Assembly (NCBI GenBank): GCA_950097015.1
Contig: CATNEN010000033.1
Span: 2,790,001-2,854,000 of the forward strand
Length of the DNA: 64,000 nt
Direction: 5' to 3'
DNA from: Macrostomum hystrix
Taxonomy: Eukaryota; Platyhelminthes; Macrostomidae
Shown: positions 1 to 10,425 of the stretch, one piece after another
Layout of the letters: each line of letters begins with the position of its first letter
Numbering within the stretch: the first letter of the stretch is position 1
Notes under the pieces: model-generated
The model's input: the letters and a program-made list of their open reading frames with translations, nothing else
Databases searched by the model: none
Told to the model about the DNA's origin: nothing
Translations under genes and position numbers: made by a program

Positions 1-2640
1 GTACGAGGATATGAGTTTTTATTTTTACTAAAGAAAGCATTTTCACTAAAATTCTGCAACGGGCAGCGGTCTTTACATTTTTCATGAGGAAGAGTGTGAC
101 TTACAAAGTATAGAGGACTTTCAAAGGAAAGATACGTGTATAGTTATAACAATTGTTTATTTGTGTAACGTGTTTTCGTGTCTTATAGTAGTCCTTCCTC
201 GGGAAACCTACAGCTGATCGTTAGCAGTTTATTCTATATTTATTGTCCAGATTAAACTGCTTTCATAGCATTGCGTATATGATTATGGATATGATGTAAC
301 AGCGACTTAGGGGGGGGGACATTTTTTAGAATGTACAAGCCATAATTCCCTTCCCTGTTCGATCCTTCTATGACTAATCCCCAGTGACAGTGACATTGAA
401 ACTTTAAATCATAAATGTTTTTAAATCATGCGATCACGGTGGGTGCGCGTGCCTCTTGCTCTATTAAAGGAAAGCGGCGCGGGCCACTTTCTAGTCAAGA
501 TCTTACCGGTACTACACCCAATTGAAAGTTTACATTTGTTCGAGTACCTAACTGGTTTCGCTTGTTACACTCACTCATCGTATGAGCTTCATCCGTTTGA
601 GTCATATTTTCGTTCACCAGTGTCTATGAGAAAGTCTCAGTCAATTCGGCAACTCGCCTCGAGTCGTCTGATCGGTTCGTTTGATTTTGGCGCTCCAGGC
701 GAGAGCACACGCCTGAGGTTACGATAAACAATAATATAAAGTAAGGGACCAATCCCCTCGGTGCCTGCAGGATCTTGGCCACTCAGTCACACCCAAAGCT
801 TCCAAAAATTCATCAGTCTAGGTGGAGTAGTTACGGAGGGATGAGGCCCAGTTCTCCCATTGCTATCCCTCTGGAGCCGAACAAACAATATATTTTTTGT
901 TTTATATTTTTTCGGCGCATTTTCCAATTATCTGAGGAGAAAAGAGAACATATTGAAACGGCCATGAAAGCTCGATTCCAGCAGACAACCCGTATTTGTG
1001 CTGTGCCGGCGGAAAATGCGCTCCCAACCAGTAGATTGGTGTGTACTTGTAGGACTAGCGACCATTGGTCACGATGAGGGCAGCATGGGGAGGCGATGTG
1101 CTGGCGACTTCGGGCTCAGGTGTGTTTAACAGTCATCGGCAACCTCTACTCGAGCGTCGCCTGCCACCGCGTCACGACGCCGTCGTCGAAGCGTTTGGGA
1201 GTCCATGTAAATAGGCCGAATAAATTGGTTTTGGCCGCGTTCGTGGAGTTTTGAGTTTTTCTGGGGCTCTCGGCGAGGTCGGTATAAGGCCCATAGCGTA
1301 GGATGTACTCAAAGTGAGATATTAATGAGATGGCACAGCTGCACCAGCAGAGATGGCAGACTAGGAGACCACAACATATGTGCCTTGAAAATGAAATGAT
1401 ACATTGTACATTAAAGTAAACCGGTCTTTATGGCCTCTTCTTGTTTAAAAATGTTGAGTGATGGAATATATAATTTTTGTTTAGTACATTACAATATACG
1501 CATAAGCTAAAAAGTTTATTAATAAAAAGTGCAACTATCAATATAAACAATTAATTATTATATTATATGCAATATATTTTACAATATATAATACATATCA
1601 TCATATTTTTTAATGTTATATTTTGTGATATATTTAATATATCATAAATGTTCCATAAAAGTCATTGGTATTCACTCCGTCTAAATGTTCTCACTCACCT
1701 GTTCTTATGATTTATTTAGAACGTTAAAAGCAAAAATTTAAATTCTTCAGCTTCATCAGAAATACCAAATGTATAAGAAATACAGAAAGGGCAAAGGACT
1801 CATTTTTTTTGCTTAGGACTGGCCCTAATATCAAAGTTTCTAAAGTAGCAGCTTTTCCAATTGTTTCGCTTCTCTCACAATTTTTATTATAGTCTTATTG
1901 CTCGATTCAAAGTTAAGTTGTTGAAAGTAACATGTAACTCGTAGTTGGATAATGAATACAGTGTATATACAGTTCATGTATATTTATAGCACATGTGTTA
2001 AATTGTTCATTAAATTACTTTGACGACAGATTTGAATTTGTGGGCACGAAATATGATTGTCGCAGCAATTAACGAATGACTTTCGTTCATGGGGCCCATG
2101 GAGGCCCCCTCTAACCTGATGGAGGGCATCTGGGCTCACGCAAAAGCGCATTATTATATATTTATAATATATAAATATTATGCCCAGCCTGTTGCTTGGC
2201 ATATGCTAATAGGAAGTTCTGCATCAAATATTTTGTTCTGCTTTTGTCTTGTTGTTTTGCTAACAAATAAAGTAAAATCGTCACTCTACTGGCCAAAGTC
2301 TACTGATGTCAGCTTGAACTACCCACCAGTTGGCTGGCTTAGTTCCTGAGAAACTAAAAAGTGAAAAACTCAAATTATCCTACAGACGCAAGAAAGACAA
2401 ACTCTTAGTGCACTTGAATATTATACAGAAAAATAAAAAAAGTATAAATAATTAACTTAGCGAGGTAAAATATTTATGTATTCTGATATTTCGTTAAGCT
2501 AGTAAGATTATTTTGTTTTACTGCGTAAAATTAAGTCGTGTACGTTAATGACGATATTCGTTTAGCGATTTGAACACCTTCCAACATGCCACAAAGCTGA
2601 TGAGCCAGCTTTTTGGTATAAATATGCTTATGCAAAGACA
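1..2640. other. No gene recognised; mixed then AT-rich DNA
   Basis: Short open frames exist at 428-727, 775-1077 and about 1078-1251, but none has a recognisable domain, a convincing start context or splice partners. From about 1440 to 2640 the DNA becomes strongly AT-rich. A GC-rich stretch with local dyad symmetry sits near 2085-2130. This probably includes the upstream flank of the SAR1-like gene. Confidence 0.5.
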
Positions 2641-2650
2641 TTAAAATATT

Positions 2651-2657
2651 TTTGCAG
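2651..2657 (+). other. 3' splice acceptor before SAR1 ATG
   Basis: A T-rich tract ending in tttgcag lies 49 nt upstream of the SAR1-like ATG. No partner donor is obvious upstream, so it may be a spliced-leader acceptor or the end of a 5'UTR intron. A short upstream ATG frame (2662, nine codons to the stop) lies between it and the real start. Confidence 0.4.
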
Positions 2658-2706
2658 AGAAATGACCTCCATTTTTTGCGGAAAGTAAGTCGAAAAATTT
2701 AAAATA

Positions 2707-3425
2707 ATGAGCGGCTGGTTCAACTGGATAGCGACATCGTTTTCGTCCTTCCTTGAATACTTGGGATTCAAGAACAAGTCAGGAACGCTTTTGGTTCTTG
2801 GCCTTGATAATGCCGGCAAGACTACGCTACTAAGGCGGCTGAAAGAAGGAAATATGGTCACACCAGTTCCAACGTGGTACCTTTCGAAGTACGCATTCAC
2901 GATTGGTGGGATGCGTTTTACTGCTTTTGATGTTGGCGGACATCAGCAAGTTAGAAAAGTTTGGCATACATATTTCCCAGCTGTGGATTCTATTATTTTT
3001 ATTGTAGATTCCTCTGATTATCAAAGGTAAGTCTTCATCTTATTAGAAGTAATATTTATATAATATTACATGTATCTCAAACTGACAGCAAATTAAATTT
3101 CAAAAATGTAATTTCTAACAGGCTGACTGAAGCCCGAGAAGAGCTGGATTCGCTCTTATCTGACGAATCGATCCCGGCTCACGTGCCGATGCTGCTCCTC
3201 GGCAACAAAATTGACAGGCCGAGCGCCGTATCCGAGGACGAGCTTCGCCACAGCCTGGGATTGCATCACCGGACCACCGGAAAGCTTCACGCCGCAGCGA
3301 GGGGCAGGTCGCGCCCCAACAGAGCAGAGGCACAGGGGCCTCGCCCGCTGGAGCTGTTCATGTGCTCAGTGCTGTGCCAGCAGGGCTATGGCGACGGCAT
3401 CCGCTGGCTCACCAGCTACATGTAA
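2707..3425 (+). CDS. SAR1: SAR1-like small GTPase (COPII coat initiation)
   Basis: Sar1 is the Arf-family GTPase that starts COPII coat assembly at ER exit sites. Two exons, 2707-3026 and 3122-3425, join in frame through a 95-bp GT...AG intron (phase 2, donor gtaagt) and give 207 residues against about 198 for animal Sar1. Visible: an amphipathic N-terminus rich in Trp and Phe (residues 4-19), P-loop GLDNAGKT (32-39), DVGGH (75-79, keeping the Sar1-type His79), NKID (135-138) and a C-terminus resembling the QGYGEGFRW block. Two oddities. Switch I keeps VPT (54-56), but the HPTSEEL stretch that normally follows is replaced by WYLSKYAF. A basic insert of about nine residues precedes the PLELFMCS block. 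It could be a divergent paralogue. The family call is very secure. Confidence 0.93.
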
Positions 3426-3534
3426 TTTTTTTAACAGGCTTTAATTCAACAAAAAACTCGTCATGATATGTAGCGAGTTGAACTAAATATTGTGTATAGT
3501 AGCCCAAATACCGGTAAATGATTGTAAACATTTC

Positions 3535-3540
3535 TTTATT
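3535..3540 (-). terminator. Polyadenylation signal AATAAA
   Basis: On the minus strand tttatt reads AATAAA about 245 nt downstream of the small minus-strand gene at 3783-4103. It fits as that gene's polyadenylation signal. The SAR1-like and small genes converge here. Confidence 0.45.
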
Positions 3541-3782
3541 ACAAACACTGATTTATATTCAGAACACAGGCAATCCAACAGACAGGCAATTGATAGTTCT
3601 CGAAAAAAGCACACCAGTGCATAATGACTTTGCGATTTGTTGCTTTACATGAACTACATACAGTACGTCGTCGGATAGCAACACGACAAGCTTACTTTTA
3701 AAATTGCGTTGGAAGAAAAAACTGTCGGTTTAACATAACATCAGCGGAAGTTTCAGAAGAGCATACTGTTTTTCCTGAGCAT

Positions 3783-4103
3783 TCAACGACGCAGCCAGGA
3801 CCGCAGGATGTCGTCAGTCGTCATGACCGCCGGCTTGTCGCCCAGACGTCCAGAAATTGCAGCAGCAGCTGCCAGGGTGGCCAGGGTTGGCCGCGGAGGA
3901 CAGCCTGCTGGTTTGTCCTGCTGCTGCTGCTGCTGCTGTTGGCTCAGTTGGGTGGAGAGGCTCTGAGCAGTCGGGTTGACCAGCCCATGGCAGTCAGCAT
4001 TAGCTGGCTCGTGCAGGTTGTCGAACATGAAGCTGTACTCGGTGGCCAGACTCTCGTCCGGGTTTTCGCAGGCAGCGCTGAGCAGGTGGCTGGAGTTAGA
4101 CAT
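3783..4103 (-). CDS. Small hypothetical protein, single exon
   Basis: An intronless 106-residue frame runs from ATG at 4103 to a stop at 3783. The frame extends upstream only through a TTG, so 4103 is the first real ATG. The protein has an N-terminal polar segment starting MSNSSHLLSAA, an acidic/aromatic middle, an eight-residue Gln run, an Ala run and a basic C-terminus ending SWLRR. I recognise no domain. Support for a real gene comes from context: CCAAT plus TATA about 45 nt upstream, AATAAA about 245 nt downstream, and GC-rich codons in an otherwise AT-rich neighbourhood. It converges on the SAR1-like gene. Confidence 0.55.
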   Translation of the reverse strand: MSNSSHLLSAACENPDESLATEYSFMFDNLHEPANADCHGLVNPTAQSLSTQLSQQQQQQQQDKPAGCPPRPTLATLAAAAAISGRLGDKPAVMTTDDILRSWLRR

Positions 4104-4142
4104 GGCAACTGACAATGTGAGATTGAAGCAGCCTGCTGTGAT

Positions 4143-4153
4143 TTTTATATTGG
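4143..4153 (-). promoter_or_regulatory. CCAAT/TATA core promoter of the small gene
   Basis: The minus strand reads CCAATATAAAAA here, about 40-50 nt upstream of the ATG at 4103. TATAAAA is 4149-4143. This is a rare clear TATA element in this window. Confidence 0.45.
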
Positions 4154-4499
4154 CGAATTGAACACCGCCTGCACGTTGCTGACATCAAATGTGCAAATTG
4201 TGTCACACCTTAGCTCATCTGTTAATATATTATGGAGTATTGTCGTGCCTCACTGCTAAATTAGTTCCGACAGTTGCGCAACAGTCTGCGTCACATTCTG
4301 GAAGGCTGGTTCATTTTACACAATGTACGCGATTAGGTTGCACTTCAATTTAGAATGCGTTAGCTAAATAAGCCAGTTCACACTCCTGTCGAATTGCTGA
4401 GTTGCATATGGGCAAGATAGATTCACAATTATATTGAGTTAGCAACGCCATGGCATTGCTTCTTCCTGAATTCTTAAATTCCCATCTCGCCAAATCGCA

Positions 4500-4699
4500 T
4501 CACAGCAAATCCCTCCTACCAAATCCCATCCCACCATATCCCATCCAAACAAATCCCATTCAAACAAATCCCATCCCTCCAAATCCCATCCCACCAAATC
4601 CCATCCCATCAGATCCGATCTCGACAAATCCCATCTTACCAAATCCCATCCCACCAAATCCCATCTTATCAAATCCCATCCCACCAAATCCCATCTTAT
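4500..4699. repeat. 15-bp minisatellite
   Basis: Degenerate head-to-tail copies of aaatcccatcccacc, with variants ending aaac or tatc. Open frames across it are artefacts of the repeat. Confidence 0.85.
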
Positions 4700-4866
4700 C
4701 AAGCTGCTGCATAGGGGTAGAAGACACCACACTGAAGCTGCTGCATTGGGGTAGAAGACACCACACTGAAGCTGCTGCATAGGGGTAGAAGACACCACAC
4801 TGAAGCTGCTGCATAGGGGTAGAAGACACCACACTGAAGCTGCTGCATAGGGGTAGAAGACACCTG
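4699..4866. repeat. 34-bp minisatellite, about 5 copies
   Basis: Near-identical units containing gctgctgcataggggtag followed by aagacaccacactg. It directly follows the 15-bp array with no gap. Unit two has a t-for-a change in cat(a/t)gggg. Confidence 0.9.
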
Positions 4867-5101
4867 GAATGCAGCCCTCCAGCCCTGCTATATGCAGTCT
4901 TTATGACCTTATTGAAATTCGGAACTTAAGTCTCCCGAGAAATTAGTATCTTCACTAGACGCGGCAATTCCCCTAAGTAAAATAGCTAGCTGTTTAATTA
5001 AACAAAAAAGAGGAAAAATGCAAATTTTTCTATTCACAGTTAGAAGTTATAAAAAACTGTTGAAATTGTTCTGGCTGCAAATAAAATTTAGGCTCGTCAT
5101 A

Positions 5102-5208
5102 TCAAAACTTCTCAATCAGCTTCACAACTGAGGGGTTGCCAGCCTGCGTGAGGGCCAAACTGCTTTTGGCCTTTTGAAGTCTGCTTGCCACAGCGCCCCT
5201 CTGCCTTC

Positions 5209-5267
<59 letters not shown>

Positions 5268-7245
5268 CCGGGTCGCTGTCTCTTCGAAGGAGCCGTGCCA
5301 GTTCGGAGCAAATTATCAGTGGATCTGGCGCTGGAGACAGCCGAAGTTGTCGACGCCAGCAGATTCAGTGCCGGAAGACTTCTGGCTCGACTGCTGAGTT
5401 GGCCAGCCGCGCTTCGCTGCTGCCGTTCCACCAGGGTCGGCCGGACTTGGCGCGGTCGCGAGCAACTGTCGTAGATCAACTGGAACTCCTTCTGCTGCTC
5501 AGTCAGCGGCATGATTGGTTGACGGCGGAACAGCCGGTCGAATGACTCGACGGCGATGGCTAGAGCTTCGTGAACAACGCCGGGAATGATGGCTGTCTGG
5601 GCGGAATTGTAGAGGCCCAGAGCTGGCGTGGAGTTTAACTCGAGTAGCCACACCTGCGAGAGCAGAATGCGTTTCTTCTGTGTCAGCGGTGGCTGTCTTT
5701 GGTGTACAACTCCCTCATGGCCACTTTAATTTGGGGCGCAGCCGCGGGGAGAAGGCTTGGGTAGACTTATGCAATCTACGACACAAGGTCTACACACAGT
5801 CTAATATAGTCTGGGACAGTCCCATAAAGTAGTCTCACAGAGTCCCATAAAGTCCCACAGAGTCCCATAAAGTCCCACAGAGTCCCATAAAGTCCCACAG
5901 AGTCCCATAAAGTCCCAGAGAATCCTACAGAGTCCTTGAGAGTTTCAGAGAGTCCCACAGAGTCCCACAGAGTCCCACAGAGTCCCACAGAGTCCAAAAA
6001 TTTAAAAGAGTTCTAGAGAGTCCCAGAAATTCCAAGAAATTGCCGCACTTTTCCTGACTCCTCAACGAGGAAGTCGCAGCCGAACAGCTCAAAGCAGCCG
6101 CAGGCAGTTGCCAGCTTGGGTCGCGTGGCGGCCACCAGGTGCGCCAAAGCCTGGCGGATGCTGTCCTGCATGCTCGTGATGGCGAAGTCGCGCCCAAGTT
6201 CGTGCTCCCCTAGCCGCTCATTCAGGTGCTGATTGAGTTTGTCAACGGGCCAGATTGTCTCCTCCTTGGCGCTGTCGTAGGTTGAGTCCTTCTGCTGCAC
6301 CGCCTGGTTGGTGAGGTGCAGGCACAGGTCGTCGCTCTTCAAGTCAAAGTCGCGGCATGTGAGCCGCGCGTAGCCGGGGTGGTAGAAGGCCAGGCAGTTG
6401 AGGTTGAGGGTGGCCAGCACCAGTAGGTAGACGCGCAGGTCGAATTTCTTGCCGCCCAGCAGCAGCGGCCGCTCGATGTACCGCTGGATGACCCAGTCGC
6501 GGCGCGGCTCGCCGCTGGTCCGCTCGTCGTTGAACAGGTTGCGAAAGTCGACTTCGGTGCGCACCAGCTTGATGCCTTCACCGCGGTTGAGCGCGGCCGG
6601 TTTGCAGATCCACAGGCTGCCGGATTCGGCGCTCATTCGGCGCAGGAACTGCAGGCGCTGCATGGCGGTTCGCAGCACGTAGGTGGCCGGCAGGACGGTG
6701 TCGGCGGTCAGGCGCGGATGGTCCCGACAGCGGCACTGCGGCGCGGCGTCCTGCGCGCGCAGAGTCTCCGGCAGCAGCAGCTTGTTGGTGAGGCAGCGGG
6801 TGCCTGGCAGGCGGCTCACAATGTGCTGTCCGGGCCGCATTTTGCGGATGAAGAGGTCCGCCTGGCAGCCGTTGCACCATATCAGAGTCAGGTGGGGCGA
6901 CTGCTGCTGCTGCTGCTGCATCGTCGGTGCGGTAAAGAATGCGTCGCTGGACTCCTGCCAGTTTAGGCGCTGCATGACATCGCGGACGCTGCAGCGGCGA
7001 CGGTGGATTTTTGAAGTTAAAGTTTCAACAGATAACAAATGCACAGCTGGCACTCACAGCTTGGCTCCGTATTGGGTGGCCAGAAAGCAGGCGTGACGTG
7101 TTCCCCGACTGTCTCTAGGCGTTGCGGCTGTCCTGGAAAAGCTGGACCGCTGCTGCTGCTGCTGCTCCTGCTTCTGCAGCAATAAGCGGCTGCGGATAGT
7201 GCCAGCACTCGGACTCTGAATCGGCTCGGCTGCTTCCTCTTCCAT
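5102..7245 (-). CDS. TTLL10: Tubulin tyrosine ligase-like protein, TTLL10-like
   Basis: TTLL enzymes are ATP-grasp ligases that add amino acids (Tyr, Glu or Gly) to tubulin tails or other proteins; TTLL10 is in the glycylase group. Three minus-strand exons join in frame: 7245-7058, 6988-6049 and 5653-5102 (introns of 68 and 395 bp), giving 559 residues. Visible: a KPAALNRGEGI nucleotide-binding segment (192-202), QRYIERPLLL (231-240), KKFDLRVYLL (243-252), a DLCLHLTN block (281-288) and FGCDFLV (365-371). The second intron falls just before WLLELN (378-383), the metal/ATP-binding end of the fold. The pattern of RYIE-PLLL, KFD-R-YLL and HLTNQ-QK is closest to TTLL10 as I recall it. The C-terminal tail carries 19 consecutive Gln. 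The upstream in-frame GTG at 7284 was rejected as a start. Subfamily assignment is less certain than the family. Confidence 0.88.
5210..5266 (-). repeat. (CAG)19 coding trinucleotide repeat
   Basis: An uninterrupted run of 19 CTG on the plus strand, read as CAG, encodes the Gln run in the TTLL10-like C-terminus. Pure CAG tracts of this length are usually length-unstable. Confidence 0.95.
5801..6005. repeat. 10/20-bp minisatellite inside TTLL10 intron 2
   Basis: Repeats of agtcccacag and agtcccataa, alternating in the central part and more uniform near 5950-5995. On the gene's sense strand the unit reads gggactctgt. The array fills about half of the 395-bp intron and starts roughly 40 nt inside the donor at 6048. 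Confidence 0.9.
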
Positions 7246-7249
7246 GCTC

Positions 7250-7260
7250 AGAAACTGAAA
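7250..7260 (-). other. 3' splice acceptor before TTLL10 ATG
   Basis: The minus strand reads GTTTCAG ending at 7255, nine nt before the ATG at 7245. It may be a spliced-leader or 5'UTR-intron acceptor. Confidence 0.3.
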
Positions 7261-7299
7261 CTGACGAGTTAATCCCGCCGCCACACGGGATAAGTCGAT

Positions 7300-9435
7300 C
7301 TGGACGAGCCCCTTTTTATGACTTGAAACTTCTGCGGCTGCTCATGCGGGGCGTTGCCCGTCTTCCATTGGAGAGAGCAAAGCAAAGAGACGACTATGCT
7401 CAGAGGTCGCTAACTTGGCTACTGGACTAGCGGAGTGAAGAATGAAAGAAGACAATTTTATTGGGGACAGGAACAATTGTGCGAAGTGGGAGAAACGGCA
7501 GACAGCTGGGGTGGGCTTAAAGAGCTGGTTCCTGTGAGCAGTGCGCGGGGAAGTCTGGCTTGTTCCGGTTTCGTTGCAGCGACGAAGTGCGAAAGTTTCC
7601 CACCGAACCTAAAAAGCACATGAGAGAGAGAGGGGTGGTAGTGTAGAGGGGGGACAAGTGCACTGGTAGGGCTGATCCTATCGATATTGATATCGATTTG
7701 ATTGGAACGCCACCACCCAGTGTCACTGTGCGCCAGAGTTGAAGGCCTGAGTCAGCGATTGGGCCGCAAGGAGGTCAACCAAAATCCCCGCCTAACCAGC
7801 TGTCTATGTGCTCAATTTTGAGCACTGTAGTTCTCTGGAACTTTGAGTCCTTTTACATCGTTTTTGGATCGCTATTTTCAAAATGCCCTCGGCTTAACTA
7901 CCCTACTGCCAGTAATATAGATGGGACTCGGAATCGCAGATAGCTGAAGTTATGCGCTTCTGAGCAATCTGAAATCGAACTGTTCTGTAACGGCATCTTG
8001 AATGCAAATTTTGCTATCTGCCTGGAATCATTAAATTGATAATGCTTTCATCTTTGAACATTTATTAAACAGAGAAGTGTTAGTTAGGGAGATGATATTC
8101 AGATGAGGCGACACAAATGAAGAAAGAGAGAGTGATGTGAGAATATCTGGGTCGAGAACATGATTGGGCAGGAAATTATAACCATGTAGCCATGTAGGTC
8201 AAAGGAGCTGCCGAAAATGGATTTATGAGACCAATGTCAAGATCTTTTCAGCCTGAGGCATAGCCATAGCCGTACATTGGCTCCCATGATTTTGAAAATG
8301 CTATTGAGTGTTGTTTGGACATGCCAATCAAAGTGAAGCTAGACCCGCTCCAGTGGAGCTGAGCAGTGAAAAGTACTTTTGCCCCAACATTTCTGCGCTG
8401 CTCAGCTGCAGTAAATAAAAACTGAAAGAAATATTTCCCCGACTTCTCAACCTTCGCTAGACTTCCCAGGCAAGAGTGAAAGCCTTGGGTTGCCATGGAA
8501 ACAGTGTGCAGGGCTATTGAAAATGAAAACAATACGTTAATGGCTATTCAGGACTTTAAAATAAAAGAAAAAATAATTTCACCGTTTGGACAGTCTGACA
8601 TTCAGTAGTAGTTTCAGGAATTTTATATATTTCACTCCTAAAATACTTTACACACACACACACACACACACTCACAGCATCTGGTCTTTCTCCTCTCTCT
8701 CACGCATAGCAACAGGTCGTGTGTCCCCCGCGCCGCCTGAAGGTAACTGGAAATAGTCGGCCCTGCAATGAGTGTACACCAGCAGGCAGCCTCTCTCTTT
8801 GCCTCCATTATTCTTAGCCCAAATCTTCCACGAGCAGCCTCTACTCAGTACTACTACGTCTCCAGTCCTCTTGAGTTCTTTCTTCTTCTGCAGTTGGCCT
8901 TGTGTAGTGTTGCTGAGCAGGGCCATGATTGTGTAGCATTGATTTCCTCTCCTATGCTGTCTCTATCTGGCTGTCGGCCTTGTTCTATTTTTGCAAGTTT
9001 TTGTAGCCATCGGCTGAGTCTATGAATTTCTCTGCCTAGACCGCTTGCACTGCAACCAATGGAAGCGAGAAGTCCTTCCAGCAGTAAGGGACAGGCGGTG
9101 GCGTGGGGTGGAGCTCCGCCCTGTCTGCTGGAAGAAATATAGCAACCCGCAATGGCAGGTGAGGTGCAGATGGAGGCTGGGAGAATTTTGTGAGAAAGTG
9201 GACAGCACGAGCTGAAAGGCGAGGGTTTCAACGTCTGGAAATTGCGCATCTGCTTGGCTACTCGCTCGGAACAGTTTCTGAGCCATGTTTGTCCAGACAC
9301 ATGCCGCGGACTGCAATCACAATAGGAATCGAACAGGCATCTTCTTGGCTGCTCCGGTGAGTTCAGCCAGTGATCTGCGGAGTGTCTGGTGCGGGACAGG
9401 GGCACGGAAAAGCTGGCGAACCATTTTGACAGTTG
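7300..9435. other. No gene recognised
   Basis: Upstream flank of the TTLL10-like gene. Minus-strand frames at 8854-9405 and 8248-8532 are open but lack domains and overlap other open frames. A (CA)n tract of about 20 bp lies at 8651-8671. Upstream exons of the unknown gene that becomes visible at 10426 may hide here. Confidence 0.4.
8651..8671. repeat. (CA)n microsatellite
   Basis: About ten CA dinucleotides. Confidence 0.9.
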
Positions 9436-9439
9436 TGGG

Positions 9440-10040
9440 AAGTAGGTGGGAGAAGAAGGGAGGGATGGGGTTAATAAGGGATAGGCAATAAAGGGAGAGA
9501 GAGAAGATAGGGAGAGAAGGAATGGGAAAGAAGGAAGGGGAGAAGGAAGGGGGAGAAGAAAGGGGAGAACAAAGGGAGAGAAGGAAGGGGGAAGAAAAGG
9601 GAGAGAAGGAAGGGGAGAAGGAAGTGGAGAAGGGAGGGGAGAAGGGAGGGGAGAAATGGGAGGGAGAGAAGGAATGGGAAAGAAGGGATAGGAGAGAAGG
9701 AAGGGGGAGAAGGGAGGGGGGAAGAAAGGGAGAGAAGGAAGGGGGAGAAGGAAGGGAAGAAAGGGAGAGAAGGAAGGGGAGAAGGAAGTGGAGAAGGGAG
9801 GGGAGAAATGGGAGGGAGAGAAGGAATGGGAAAGAAGGGATAGGAGAGAAGGAAGGGGGAAGGAAGGGGGAGAAGGAAGGGGGAGAAGGAAGGGGGAAGA
9901 AAGGGGAGAGAAGGAAGGGGAGAAGGAAGTGGAGAAGGGAGGGGAGAAATGGGAGGGAGAGAAGGAATGGGAAAGAAAGGATAGGAGAGAAGGAAGGGGG
10001 AAGGAAGGGGGAGAAGGAAGGGGCAGAAGGGAGGGTACGT
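9440..10040. repeat. Purine-rich GA array
   Basis: About 600 bp of almost pure purine on the plus strand, made of degenerate units such as gagaaggaaggggagaag. A larger repeating block of about 126 bp is visible (ggagaaatgggagggaga recurs near 9650, 9803 and 9943). Such mirror-like purine tracts can form triplex DNA. Confidence 0.9.
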
Positions 10041-10425
10041 CAGAGCGGAAGCAGGTGAGTTGTCAGGCAGGCAGGTAGGGGCAGCAAAAGTCCTCTAAAC
10101 AAAGCCGTCTGTCCCATCAAAAGTTTATTCCCGCTCATCCCAATCCCGGTAGCCTAATCTGCAGTTCTATCTGGCTCCGATTGCATTAATGAATTCACGC
10201 GTGCCGGATTCTTGTTACCATAGCAACCGGGACTAAAAAATAATTTCCTGACTTCTGGCCCCCGAAGATGGACAGCCGGTGCTGCCGCTACATCAGGCAG
10301 TTATGATGGATTGTATCAGTTGTTGCAACTGTCGGCTGCGGCTTTGATGAGCCAGGAGAATAGAGAAAAAGCTGCAAAGCGTAAAACTGTCACAGTGAGA
10401 CAAACCAGCGCAAAATTCATTCCAG

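Noticed and set aside
8854..9405. 183-residue minus-strand frame
   Set aside because: No domain, no conserved-looking blocks, and overlapping open frames on both strands. Composition does not resemble the accepted exons.
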